From assembly GCA_002773285.1 (NCBI GenBank), contig PFBM01000014.1, positions 1-48,208 on the forward strand: a stretch of 48,208 nucleotides of DNA. Direction: 5' to 3'. The position numbers and the translations under genes are program-made. Shown in pieces: positions 41,130 through 48,208 of the stretch; within the stretch, counting starts at the first letter, position 1; each line of letters begins with the position of its first letter. The notes under the pieces were generated by a model. The model was given only the letters and a program-made list of their open reading frames with translations, had not been told where the DNA came from and searched no databases. This DNA is from Candidatus Kaiserbacteria bacterium CG10_big_fil_rev_8_21_14_0_10_59_10. Its GTDB lineage: Bacteria > Patescibacteriota > Minisyncoccia > Phycocordibacterales > UBA2100.

Positions 41130-42130
41130 GTGCGCCTAAGCGCGGTGCATATTTCCCGTGCCATGTCTTCCCATGAGTGTTCGAAGGAGAACGCCCGGCA
41201 GGCGCCCTGCAGTTTTGCGTACACTCCCGGCTCGAGCATCCTCTCCACGGCACCCTCCAGTTCTTTCTCTGAGCGCATGTCGATGAATATCCCGCACTCG
41301 CCCAAGCGCTCCTTCGTGCCGGTGTCCCGCGCCATGATGAACGGTTTCCCGCGCGCCACCGCCTCTATCGCCGTATTCGAACATATCTCGCTGAAGGCCG
41401 GCAGTATGACGGCGTACGATCTCTCCAAGCGCTTCAGGTGCTCGGAATACGGAAGCGCGCGGGCATCGAGCGAAACGCCGCTGTGCTTTGCTGCTATGCG
41501 CGCGACCACTCGCTCGACCATGCCGGCATTCTTGAGGAACATATCTCTGCCCGCGCTCACGAACACAATTCCGTCGGGAGCGCGCTGAGCCGCCTTCGGC
41601 GGATAATAGTTTTCCAGTAGGTGTACTCGGGAATCGGAAAATTCATAGGCGTCCCGCCATACTTCCCGCTGGAAACGCGTCGTAAAGAAGAGGGCATCCG
41701 CGCCTCGCACGAGGGAGCGTATGCCGCGGAACGTACACCGTTCCCGTATCGTGAACCTCCTCTTCGCCGAATAAAACTCAGAGAGCAGTATCGGCTCTCT
41801 CGTCCGCTCCACATATATTTCCCACAAAAAATCTCCCCCGATGCGCACCGCGAAACGTTTCCTGCATAGGCGTGCAGCGACAAAAGCGGGAAAACCGACA
41901 CTCCATGTATCAAGCGCGAATACGACATCGCTTCGCAACACTCGTGGAATGATGCGTATCCCATACATAAGATGCCGCAACCCAGACGGAAGCATTCTCT
42001 CCAGTGCATTACGCTCGACAAGGTCGACCGTATGCCCTGCCGATTCAAGCCCGCCCGTAAGGCCCCGCGCGTAAACGCTTAGTGCTTCTATCGACCTATC
42101 CGTAAAGGGTGTCGCGACGAGGAACCTCAT
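41126..42130 (-). CDS. Family 4-like glycosyltransferase
   Basis: 334 residues from MRFLVATPFTDRSIEALSVY. The acceptor half has YARGLTGGLESAGHTVDLVE. The donor half has DGIVFVSAGRDMFLKNAGMV, YSEHLKRLERSYAVILPAFS and EICSNTAIEAVARGKPFIMA, an EX7E variant. Start chosen at ATG 42130 because the track version extends 41 residues through a terminator-like hairpin. Overlaps the next GT4 gene by 4 bases. Donor and acceptor unknown. Confidence 0.87.
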   Translation of the reverse strand: MRFLVATPFTDRSIEALSVYARGLTGGLESAGHTVDLVERNALERMLPSGLRHLMYGIRIIPRVLRSDVVFALDTWSVGFPAFVAARLCRKRFAVRIGGDFLWEIYVERTREPILLSEFYSAKRRFTIRERCTFRGIRSLVRGADALFFTTRFQREVWRDAYEFSDSRVHLLENYYPPKAAQRAPDGIVFVSAGRDMFLKNAGMVERVVARIAAKHSGVSLDARALPYSEHLKRLERSYAVILPAFSEICSNTAIEAVARGKPFIMARDTGTKERLGECGIFIDMRSEKELEGAVERMLEPGVYAKLQGACRAFSFEHSWEDMAREICTALRRT

Positions 42131-42168
42131 TATTGAATACTCTAGCGCAGGGTGAAATGAATAGCGAG

Positions 42169-42190
42169 GAGGCGCCCGAAGGGGCGCCTC
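42169..42190 (-). terminator. GC-rich hairpin with UUCG-type loop
   Basis: On the minus strand GAGGCGCCC-CTTC-GGGCGCCTC, a 9-bp perfect stem with a stable C(UUCG)G-like loop, 19 bases after the small ORF stop. The tail CTCGCTATTCATTTC is not a strong U-tract, so it may be a pause or partial terminator ahead of the GT4 gene. Confidence 0.55.
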
Positions 42191-42209
42191 AACACGTATG
42201 GCGTGGCGT

Positions 42210-42398
42210 TCACCGAAACGCCGCGTGGATAACTCGGTGGGACCCGTCAACATCCACGCTTTGGATCGCGCGCTCAGCGCGCGATGGCCCTTCGTGTACG
42301 ACGAGGCGATTAGGTAAGGTCATAGATCGCCAAACCGCGACCTGGAGACCAAGCATCGCCTCTATCCAACGCCAATAAGCAACCTGGAACTCCAACAT
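42210..42398 (-). CDS. Small protein of unknown function (62 aa) with strong ribosome site
   Basis: ATG 42398 is preceded at 7 bases by AAAGGAGG, the best Shine-Dalgarno in this part of the window. The protein begins MLEFQVAYWRWIEAMLGLQV and has three Trp within its first 25 residues, then a charged second half with VVHEGPSRAERAIQSVDVDG. The N-terminus could be an amphipathic or membrane-touching helix. I recognise no family. It ends 19 bases before a GC-rich hairpin and starts 76 bases before the left end of the GIY-YIG element. The initiation region folds into alternative hairpins (see findings). Confidence 0.6.
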   Translation of the reverse strand: MLEFQVAYWRWIEAMLGLQVAVWRSMTLPNRLVVHEGPSRAERAIQSVDVDGSHRVIHAAFR

Positions 42399-42405
42399 GG
42401 AGGTT

Positions 42406-42413
42406 CCTCCTTT
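42406..42413 (-). promoter_or_regulatory. Strong Shine-Dalgarno of the 62-aa ORF
   Basis: AAAGGAGG on the minus strand, 7 bases from the ATG. GGAG can pair with CTCC immediately downstream, and GGAACCTCC-ATGTT-GGAGTTCC can put the start codon in a loop. Confidence 0.6.
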
Positions 42414-42478
42414 CTGTGCTTGCGGTTGCGCTGCCTTCAGCTAACACCCTTGCGACCGATTCTCCAAGGGCACTTATC

Positions 42479-42502
42479 CCCGCACACTTAACCTCCTATT
42501 GC
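42479..42502 (+). repeat. Left terminal inverted repeat of the GIY-YIG element
   Basis: 24 bases, CCCGCACACTTAACCTCCTA then TTGC; contains the stop codon (42496-42498) of the nuclease gene. Confidence 0.85.
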
Positions 42503-42750
42503 AAACTAAAAGATAAGCGTTCCATCAGAAATCTTCTTGCGTTGCCCCGTAACTTCAGTGCCTTCTCTCGTCGCACGGCGTCACGTTCGTCTCTATACGC
42601 TTCGTAATAAAGCAGTGTAAAGGGGCGCCGAAAGGCCGTTGAGAAACTTTCTCCATTGTTGTGTTTTTTCAGTCTGCGCCTCAAATCATTCGTCCTGCCG
42701 ATATACAGTCGGGAGTCACGCTCGCTCCCAAGAACATAGACGTAATACAT
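42496..42750 (-). CDS. GIY-YIG nuclease domain protein
   Basis: 84 residues, a complete minimal GIY-YIG domain of the UvrC-N/YhbQ-like type: MYYVYVLGSERDSRLYIGRT has the Y-V-Y and Y-I-G strands, then NDLRRRLKKHNNGESFSTAF with the catalytic Arg, and LLYYEAYRDERDAVRREKAL with the metal-binding Glu region. It ends RRFLMERLSFSLQ, and its TAG stop sits within the left terminal repeat. No Shine-Dalgarno is visible before the ATG. Stand-alone proteins of this size are abundant in CPR genomes with unknown roles. Here it is the sole cargo of an inverted-repeat element, so it may be the mobilising nuclease. Confidence 0.92.
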   Translation of the reverse strand: MYYVYVLGSERDSRLYIGRTNDLRRRLKKHNNGESFSTAFRRPFTLLYYEAYRDERDAVRREKALKLRGNARRFLMERLSFSLQ

Positions 42751-42771
42751 GGCACAAGTATGCGATTCGAG

Positions 42772-42795
42772 GCGATAGGAGGTTAAGTGTGCGGG
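42772..42795 (-). repeat. Right terminal inverted repeat of the GIY-YIG element
   Basis: GCGATAGGAGGTTAAGTGTG then CGGG, the inverse of the left repeat with one mismatch. It ends directly at the TTATC that contains the stop of the GT4 gene. Confidence 0.85.
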
Positions 42796-44007
42796 TTATC
42801 CCCGCCCGAAAAGCGGCACGAACACCTTCTCGTGCATGTCTTTCGCAACGAGGTCCCAGTCGTATTTTTCGACGACCATTGCCTTCGCCGTAGCGACGAC
42901 TGCCCGCACTTTCTCCGGATGCGCCGTGATGTCTTTTACCGCTTCGGCTATCTGCTCCGGCGAATCCTTGTCTACCGCCCAGCCCGTCACGGGCTTGTCG
43001 GGGTCGCGTGTCTGGTCGAAAAGAAAGTCCGCAATGCCGCCCTCTTGCGTCGCAATGACGGGGAGGCCTGCGGCCATCGCCTCCACGAACGAATTCCCCA
43101 TTCCCTCCGAGCGGCTCGGGCGCGTAAAAATGTCGCACGCCTTGAGATACTTCGGCAATTCATCGTGCTCTATTTGCCCGAGAAATTGGACACGCTTTTG
43201 CAGCCCGTGGCTTGTAACCAACAACTTGAGCTCTTTTTCCAGAGGGCCGGTGCCGAGAATGATAAAGTGCACATTCTCCGATAGCAGGGGCAATGCGCGT
43301 ATCACGTCATCGAGCGCGTTTTTATGCACAAGGCGCGACGTGGTGATTATGAATACGTCCCCCATCTTTTTGCCGAGGCGGTCTTTTATCTCGTCTATCG
43401 CGCGCGCTGGATACTCTTGCGAAAAGTGCGCCACATTGACGGCATTCGGGACGAGGACGGGCTTACCGGGAAATCCACGCCTCTTCGCCCAACGTCCGAG
43501 GAAGGTGGAGATGGCCGACACCGCATCGGCCGACGTAAAGGCGCTCTTAAAGAGCGGCCAAAGCGGCAGCATCCTGCGCTCGATATACTCCGGGGGATCA
43601 CCCTCTTGGAGCTCAAGCACGTAGGACACGCGCGGATGGAAGAGCTTGAAAAGCGCCGCCGGCACGCCGCAGGAGTGCGCCATCATCGCCCATATGCAGT
43701 CATAGCGGTGCTTCCGGTGCAGCCGCAGGGCTTTCCACGCGGCGAGGAACTGGAAGAGCAGCTTATTGAGATGCAGCGGCCAGCGACGCAACTCTGCCAT
43801 AGAGGGGCTCGGCCGCGCGATACCAATGCGGTGGACGAGTACGTTGCCGATCTGCTCGACCGTCGGCAGGGTGGAATCGAAACGATTCGTCACCATGTGG
43901 AACTCTATGTCCGGCATTCTGTCGGTCTTTTCTTTTATCGCCACTTCCGCACCCCCGACATGCTTTGGGTAGTACGCGAGCGAGAAAATAAGTACTTTTC
44001 TTTTCAT
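42796..44007 (-). CDS. Family 4 glycosyltransferase
   Basis: 403 residues. N-terminal VLIFSLAYYPKHVGGAEVAI is the typical acceptor-side loop. Donor side: VFIITTSRLVHKNALDDVIR, LGTGPLEKELKLLVTSHGLQ and RPSRSEGMGNSFVEAMAAGL (EX7E intact). The C-terminal helix closes back at MHEKVFVPLFGRG. It overlaps the epimerase/half-GT fusion by ATGA. Its stop codon coincides with the TTATC beside the GIY-YIG element. Donor unknown. Confidence 0.92.
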   Translation of the reverse strand: MKRKVLIFSLAYYPKHVGGAEVAIKEKTDRMPDIEFHMVTNRFDSTLPTVEQIGNVLVHRIGIARPSPSMAELRRWPLHLNKLLFQFLAAWKALRLHRKHRYDCIWAMMAHSCGVPAALFKLFHPRVSYVLELQEGDPPEYIERRMLPLWPLFKSAFTSADAVSAISTFLGRWAKRRGFPGKPVLVPNAVNVAHFSQEYPARAIDEIKDRLGKKMGDVFIITTSRLVHKNALDDVIRALPLLSENVHFIILGTGPLEKELKLLVTSHGLQKRVQFLGQIEHDELPKYLKACDIFTRPSRSEGMGNSFVEAMAAGLPVIATQEGGIADFLFDQTRDPDKPVTGWAVDKDSPEQIAEAVKDITAHPEKVRAVVATAKAMVVEKYDWDLVAKDMHEKVFVPLFGRG

Positions 44008-45464
44008 TGCGTTTTGCCTTTGTGCAGCAAGACCTCAGCATACGCATACCGGAGCTGGTTGGCGAATGCGTCGCCCTCGCCCATGGAATGCCGCCTAAGC
44101 GCTCCGGCGGTTATGTCTCCCGCGCGGCGCTCTTGCGCGGCGCTCGTGCCATAGACCTGGTCCGCATCGGAGAGCACCGTCGCGATGAGGCCTCGCTTAA
44201 AGCGCGACACGTCGTCCAGGTCGTGATCCGCAAGCGTGATGAGAAGCGGCAGCCGCGCGTAGCGCTTAAGGAGGACCCCCGCGAGCGCGGCGTAGCTCGC
44301 AAGAAGCGACCATGCGAAGAGATAGCGATGCGCTCTGTGCAACCGGCGCGCTTTCCAGTAACCCAAAAGCGGGAGAAAGAACTTATCGAGCGCGCCGCCG
44401 AAGCCGACGCGGTGTATGTGCACATTGGGAGAGGGCGGCGCGATGCCGCGCGCGCTCGGCGTAAAGACGGTCGTGACAACGTCGAAGGTTACGTCCGGCA
44501 TCGCGCGCGCGAGCGCAAGAAGCGCCTCTTCGGCTAGGCCCACCGTCGGATAGAACGTCGTCGAGAACACGAGCACGCGCTTCTCGCGGGAAGCGCCGCG
44601 CGAGTGCGTCGACACGAATTCCGCTATGTATGCGTCAAGCGCGCGCTTCGGCTGCCAGCCGAGCGCGCGCGATTTCGCCGTATCCAGGCCGGAGCTCATG
44701 CGATTGCCGCCGCGCGCGGGAAGCATGATGATTTCTCCGCCGAAGAGCTCCGCCACCTCGCGTATCGAATAGGCGCGCTCCGCACCGAGCCCATACTCGT
44801 CCCCCTGCCCCCTTTCGCCGATGAGCAATAATCCGTCCACGATGTCGTCCACGTGCGTAAAATTCCTCGTCTGGGTGCCCGGCGCGGTAACTGCGATCGG
44901 CGCTCCGGCGAGGTACATCTGCTTGAACACTTCAATGACGGTACCGTAGAGGCCCGCCCGCTCCCCCGGCCCGTACACGTTGTAAAAATAGGCAATGGCG
45001 TACGGCAGACCGTGGCGCTCTCCACACTCATTCACGCGCTCCGTGTTCGCCGCCTTCGTCGATGCATATGGCGTACGCTCCCGCGCGAGCCCGCCGTCCC
45101 CGAATTTTGTGGACGAGCCGGCGTAGACCAATTTGCAGCCGCGTTTTTTCCAAAACTCAAGCACCGCCCCCGTGCCGACGACGTTCAGGTCGTGAACGGC
45201 ATCCGGCTCCAAAACACTTTGCTCCACGCGCGCATACTCTCCGAGATGGTAGATGATGCCCGGTGTCTCGGGAATGTGCTTTTCAATATCCTTCGTATGC
45301 CCCTCGCGATATTCAACGCCCGCGACATGGTTCGCGCGCGAGCCGGCAAAATAGTTGTCGAGCGATATCACCCGCTTTCCTTCTCCCGCAAGGCGCGCGC
45401 ACAGGCGTGCGCCGATAAACCCGGCCCCGCCCGTGACAACGATTATTTCTTCTCCTTTTTCCAT
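44004..45464 (-). CDS. Fusion: NAD-dependent epimerase plus N-terminal half of a GT4
   Basis: 486 residues in two parts. Residues 1-290 are an extended SDR epimerase/dehydratase: VVTGGAGFIGARLCARLAGE, YHLGEYARVEQS, YAGSSTKFGDGGLARERTPY and the YxxxK at YASTKAANTERVNE, then YFYNVYGPGERAG. Residues 296-486 start RVLVFSTTFYPTVGLAEEAL and match the acceptor domain of the adjacent GT4 (VLIFSLAYYPKHVGGAEVAI), including a parallel KARRLHRAHRYLFAW / KALRLHRKHRYDCIW stretch. The donor-binding domain with EX7E is missing. A frameshift is not apparent because the ORF ends in an ATGA overlap. This half may be a regulator, a scaffold or an inactive partner of the next GT. Confidence 0.85.
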   Translation of the reverse strand: MEKGEEIIVVTGGAGFIGARLCARLAGEGKRVISLDNYFAGSRANHVAGVEYREGHTKDIEKHIPETPGIIYHLGEYARVEQSVLEPDAVHDLNVVGTGAVLEFWKKRGCKLVYAGSSTKFGDGGLARERTPYASTKAANTERVNECGERHGLPYAIAYFYNVYGPGERAGLYGTVIEVFKQMYLAGAPIAVTAPGTQTRNFTHVDDIVDGLLLIGERGQGDEYGLGAERAYSIREVAELFGGEIIMLPARGGNRMSSGLDTAKSRALGWQPKRALDAYIAEFVSTHSRGASREKRVLVFSTTFYPTVGLAEEALLALARAMPDVTFDVVTTVFTPSARGIAPPSPNVHIHRVGFGGALDKFFLPLLGYWKARRLHRAHRYLFAWSLLASYAALAGVLLKRYARLPLLITLADHDLDDVSRFKRGLIATVLSDADQVYGTSAAQERRAGDITAGALRRHSMGEGDAFANQLRYAYAEVLLHKGKTQ

Positions 45465-45473
45465 GCCCGCTAT

Positions 45474-46706
45474 TTATCCTTCCTCGATATCCCACTCTTT
45501 TCTATTGTACCGCCGCACGATGAGCGTCGCTGCAACGCCGGTGAGCATAACGCCGAGAAGACTCACCCACCAGCCGCCGGAGCCGCCGCCGGCTGCTGCC
45601 GCCGCCGCTGCCGCGTAGCGCCCGCGCTCACCAGAAGCGTCGAGGGAATCGAGCGCATGCTCCCCCTCGATAGTGGAAGACGCCCCGGCCGGAGGCAAGG
45701 GTGCAGGCGCTTGTACCGCCTGCGTTGCGCCGCGTATGCGCGCCGCAGGAGAAGGCGCTCGAGGAGCGGCCCGCTCACTCGCGCTCTGCGCCGGGGAAGG
45801 CGCGGGAGAGGCGCCCGCAGGCGCCTCCTCGACCTCGGCGGCAGACGTGACGACCTCTCCGCTCGGAAAGCGGAGCTCGACCAAACTCGATGCGGCAAAA
45901 CGAAGTACGGCAGGAGAGAGACGCAGCGCGCCGTCGGGCAGGAGCATCGTTCCCTCGGGCAGGGCAAACTCCTGCGTGCGATCGGCTACCTTCCAGTGCG
46001 ACACATCCACCTCGCGCCCTGTGCGATTCTCCAGAAGAACGCCGCCGTCCGCCAGGAGCGTGAGGCCGAATTGCGGCGCATCCGCAGTTACCGTAATGCG
46101 GTGCGTCGCGGAAGTATCATAGTGCGACGCTTTCACCACCACAGCGTACCGCCCCGGGTGCATCCATCGATGCGTCACCGCTCGCCCTGTGCCTGTCGTG
46201 CCGTCGCCGAAATTCCAGAAGAAATGCACGCGCTCATCCGCCGGCTTGCGCTCGCCATCAAGCGCACGCGCAATGAGCGAGACCTCCGCACCGGCGACGA
46301 TCGTGCGATCGCCTCCGGCGGTGACGAAGAGTGACGTAATGGGAGCCGATGTGCTCGCTCCGCTCGCGCGCTGCGCGAGCGCCTCCTGCTCACCCTCTCC
46401 TCCGGGGGGTAGACCGGAAGAGTGTCCGCCCTCTATTGTGATGTGGTCTTTGATGTTGCTGAAGATCACTGCGCCAATTCCGCTCACGTTCTGAATCTCC
46501 TCGATGGCCGCGAAGGGACCGTACTGCTGCCGGTAGTCGACGATGCGCTGCGCGATGACCGTACCTATGCCTACCAGCTGGGTAAGCGTCTCCGCATCCG
46601 CCGTATTGATGTTGATAGCATGCGCTGCGTGCGTGAAGGGTGCGGTGCACAGGAGGAGCGCGAGCGCAAAAAGGGCTGCCCTGCCGGTATGTCTAACCGT
46701 TGCCAT
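45474..46706 (-). CDS. Secreted membrane-anchored ComEA-HhH / PKD / lamin-tail protein
   Basis: 410 residues from ATG 46706. Signal peptide AALFALALLLCTAPFTHAAHA. Then a ComEA helix-hairpin-helix DNA-binding region (ININTADAETLTQLVGIGTV ... IQNVSGIGAVIFSNIKDHIT), a PKD domain (VHFFWNFGDGTTGTGRAVTH ... HPGRYAVVVKASH), a lamin-tail-like domain (LLENRTGREVDVSHWKVADR), a Pro/Ala-rich linker, and a C-terminal membrane anchor (WWVSLLGVMLTGVAATLIV) with short basic tail RRYNRKEW. Predicted topology: exposed domains tethered by the C-terminus. ComEA binds incoming DNA in competence, so surface DNA binding is a fair inference. It overlaps the TraD-like ATPase stop by 14 bases. Confidence 0.87.
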   Translation of the reverse strand: MATVRHTGRAALFALALLLCTAPFTHAAHAININTADAETLTQLVGIGTVIAQRIVDYRQQYGPFAAIEEIQNVSGIGAVIFSNIKDHITIEGGHSSGLPPGGEGEQEALAQRASGASTSAPITSLFVTAGGDRTIVAGAEVSLIARALDGERKPADERVHFFWNFGDGTTGTGRAVTHRWMHPGRYAVVVKASHYDTSATHRITVTADAPQFGLTLLADGGVLLENRTGREVDVSHWKVADRTQEFALPEGTMLLPDGALRLSPAVLRFAASSLVELRFPSGEVVTSAAEVEEAPAGASPAPSPAQSASERAAPRAPSPAARIRGATQAVQAPAPLPPAGASSTIEGEHALDSLDASGERGRYAAAAAAAAGGGSGGWWVSLLGVMLTGVAATLIVRRYNRKEWDIEEG

Positions 46707-48208
46707 TGAGCACACGTTGTAGCACCTCCGGGGAAACCTCGCCATGTGCCCCTTCGCGCGGCTTTTCGGAGCCGGCGGTCTCTCCTTTCGGCTCTGTGCG
46801 CCTCTCGCCTGGCGCGCTCTGCGTATTCGCACCGCCGCGCTTTGCGCGCAGAATTTCGGCCGGCGACGTGCCGGCGCCTGCGGAAGCGTTCCGAGATGCG
46901 GCGGCCAGCGCCGCGCGAAGCGCGGCGCGCTCGTCTTCCCTGTCTGCTTGGCGCGGCTCTCTTTTCTCCTGGGGCGCTAATTTTTGCACCGGTTCGTGCG
47001 GTGCTGCCTCTCTCGGCGCCGGGCGCGGAGCGCGGGAACCCTCGCCGCGCCTATCAGCCGAAACGCTTTCGCGCCTCGCGCCAGGCGCATAATCGCGCCG
47101 CGCACTCTCCCGCGGCGGCTTCGGCGGCATGGCGAACTCCAACTGCCGTTTATTTATGAGCGCTTCCACTTCCGCGCGCGACCGGCCGTAGGTAGCGCGC
47201 GAGTATTGCGCGATATCCTCGCGATACGACACCGACGGCGTTTCGATGGGGGGAATGGTTTCCGCTGAGAACGGCGGCGAGCCGACGCCGTCTATCATGA
47301 GCGTAAGGTATATCTGGCCGATGCCGAGGTTGATGAGGTCTTCGGCGTGGAACGTCGGCTCGAATACCGTCTTCAACACCTCCGCGTCGAACGGCCCGAC
47401 GCGGAACGCTACCAGCGTACCCACGTTGCCGAACACCGCATTGCGGACGTTCTCCTCCATTTGCTCGATATACTGGTTCGCGAGCGTAAGGGCGAGCTTG
47501 TATTTCCGCGCCTCCGAGAGAATATCGGCAAACGCTTCGTTCATCATGGATTGGAACTCGTCAACGTAAAAATACGAGCGCGGTAGTTGCATCAAACGGG
47601 CCGCGGGCTCCTCTGCCCGCGACATCGCGGCAAGGTATACCTTGACGGTAAGCATCGAGCCGAGAAGCGCAGCGTTCGTCTCGCCCATCCGCCCTTTCGA
47701 GAGGTTCACGATGAAAATCTTCCGCTCGTCCATCATCTTCCGCAGGTCGAACGTCGAGCGCGGCTGCCCGACAATGTTCCTGATGAGCGGGTTCGCGACG
47801 AACTGCCCGACCTTGTTTTGAATGGCTGGCGTCGCCTCGCGCGTGTAGCTATCGGTATAGTTCGCGAATTCCTCCGTCCAGAACGAACGCACCAAGGGGT
47901 CCGTCACGCGCGCCGTAACGGCAGCGCGAAAACTCTTATTGGTGAGCATGCGGTTCACGTCCAGGAGCGTCGAGCCGGGATACTCGAGGAGTGCGAGGAG
48001 CGTGTTCTGCAAAATGTACTCCATGCGCGCGCTCCATGCATCCACCCAGATGCGCCGGAACGCACCCATAAGGCCGGAGACGACCAAGTGCCGCCTGTCA
48101 TAGCCCACGTCCTCCATCACGTTGAACCCTATCGGATGCTCAGTGTCGAAGGGAGCAAAATACAGTACGTCTTTAATGCGATCGTGCGGCACGAAATCCA
48201 AGAGCTTT
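46693..48208 (-). CDS. TraD/TraG-like (conjugative coupling or pilus) ATPase, 5' end off window
   Basis: 505 codons visible; the frame is open at the right edge (KLLDFVPHDRIKDVLYFAPF), so the track Met is a TTG inside the gene. Seen: VLYFAPFDTEHPIGFNVMED after the missing Walker A, IFIVNLSKGRMGETNAALLG, Walker B-like YFYVDEFQSMMNEAFADILS, and LTLANQYIEQMEENVRNAVF, GNVGTLVAFRVGPFDAEVL, all from the TraG/TraD (DUF87-like) C-terminal ATPase half. The last 150 residues are a charged, Pro/Ala/Arg-rich disordered tail. It is a VirD4/TraD-type hexameric DNA pump candidate. The 14-base overlap with the ComEA-PKD-LTD gene suggests the two act together in DNA transfer. Confidence 0.87.
   Translation of the reverse strand, partial: KLLDFVPHDRIKDVLYFAPFDTEHPIGFNVMEDVGYDRRHLVVSGLMGAFRRIWVDAWSARMEYILQNTLLALLEYPGSTLLDVNRMLTNKSFRAAVTARVTDPLVRSFWTEEFANYTDSYTREATPAIQNKVGQFVANPLIRNIVGQPRSTFDLRKMMDERKIFIVNLSKGRMGETNAALLGSMLTVKVYLAAMSRAEEPAARLMQLPRSYFYVDEFQSMMNEAFADILSEARKYKLALTLANQYIEQMEENVRNAVFGNVGTLVAFRVGPFDAEVLKTVFEPTFHAEDLINLGIGQIYLTLMIDGVGSPPFSAETIPPIETPSVSYREDIAQYSRATYGRSRAEVEALINKRQLEFAMPPKPPRESARRDYAPGARRESVSADRRGEGSRAPRPAPREAAPHEPVQKLAPQEKREPRQADREDERAALRAALAAASRNASAGAGTSPAEILRAKRGGANTQSAPGERRTEPKGETAGSEKPREGAHGEVSPEVLQRVLNGNG

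Larger units (their letters stand above)
42479..42795. mobile_element. 317-bp GIY-YIG element with terminal inverted repeats and flanking TTATC
   Basis: The left end CCCGCACACTTAACCTCCTA and the right end (its inverse) match at 23 of 24 positions, with the outer 21 perfect. TTATC directly abuts both ends (42474-42478 and 42796-42800), as a 5-bp target duplication would. The only gene inside encodes a GIY-YIG nuclease. The right-hand TTATC supplies the TAA stop of the upstream GT4 gene. Confidence 0.75.

Noticed and set aside
1-48208. CRISPR arrays or prophage
   Set aside because: No regularly spaced direct repeats, no cas or phage structural genes were seen.

Overview
The window looks like a chromosomal segment of a Candidate Phyla Radiation (Patescibacteria, probably Parcubacteria-type) bacterium. 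This is inferred from gene content, not from a marker phylogeny: membrane-anchored helix-turn-helix proteins, a lysine-rich 32-residue basic protein, a REP-type Y1 transposase beside palindromes, an O-antigen-ligase/TPR protein, a ComEA-PKD-lamin-tail surface protein beside a TraD/TraG-like ATPase, very tight gene packing with many ATGA overlaps, and a large surface-glycan locus. Almost every gene is on the minus strand. The only two plus-strand genes (the RAYT transposase and one methyltransferase) both look acquired.

Layout, left to right. 1-2.3 kb: two minus-strand proteins with excisionase-like HTH modules followed by one membrane segment; the first runs off the left edge and is missing from the ORF track. 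2.3-7.4 kb: housekeeping genes gatB, a TVP38/DedA-like membrane protein, secA, and a lysine-rich mini-protein too short for the track. 7.4-8.9 kb: an AT-rich spacer with two perfect DnaA-box 9-mers, then a RAYT transposase between two identical 23-bp palindromes, then further hairpins. 8.9-31 kb: a Wzy-like ligase/polymerase followed by a nonulosonic-acid locus. It has a NeuB/NeuC/NeuA set, a UDP-sulfoquinovose-synthase (SQD1) homologue, an ABC exporter, and a pseudaminic-type set: PseB, PseC, PseI, a SpsF-like cytidylyltransferase, and the PseA/HisH/HisF acetamidino module with its methylase, plus two formyltransferases and a PIG-L deacetylase. 31-45.5 kb: glycosyltransferases, methyltransferases, a NodB deacetylase, asparagine synthase, a short UDP-sugar dehydrogenase and an epimerase fused to half a glycosyltransferase. 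45.5-48.2 kb: the ComEA/PKD/LTD surface protein and the partial TraD-like ATPase.

How the genes fit together: dehydratases, an aminotransferase, synthases and cytidylyltransferases should make activated nonulosonic acids. Formyl, acetamidino and methyl enzymes modify them, SQD1 may supply a sulfonated sugar, glycosyltransferases assemble the chain, the ABC transporter exports it, and the Wzy/WaaL-like protein polymerises it or attaches it to a carrier. The likely product is an anionic surface glycan on S-layer or pilin proteins.

The most unusual structure is a 317-bp element at 42479-42795. It has 24-bp terminal inverted repeats (23 of 24 matching), abutted on both sides by TTATC, and encodes only an 84-residue GIY-YIG nuclease. 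A 121-bp inverted-repeat element without a gene at 39957-40077 has similar-looking ends, and both sit at the 3' end of a glycosyltransferase gene. They may be an autonomous/non-autonomous pair of a very compact mobile element.
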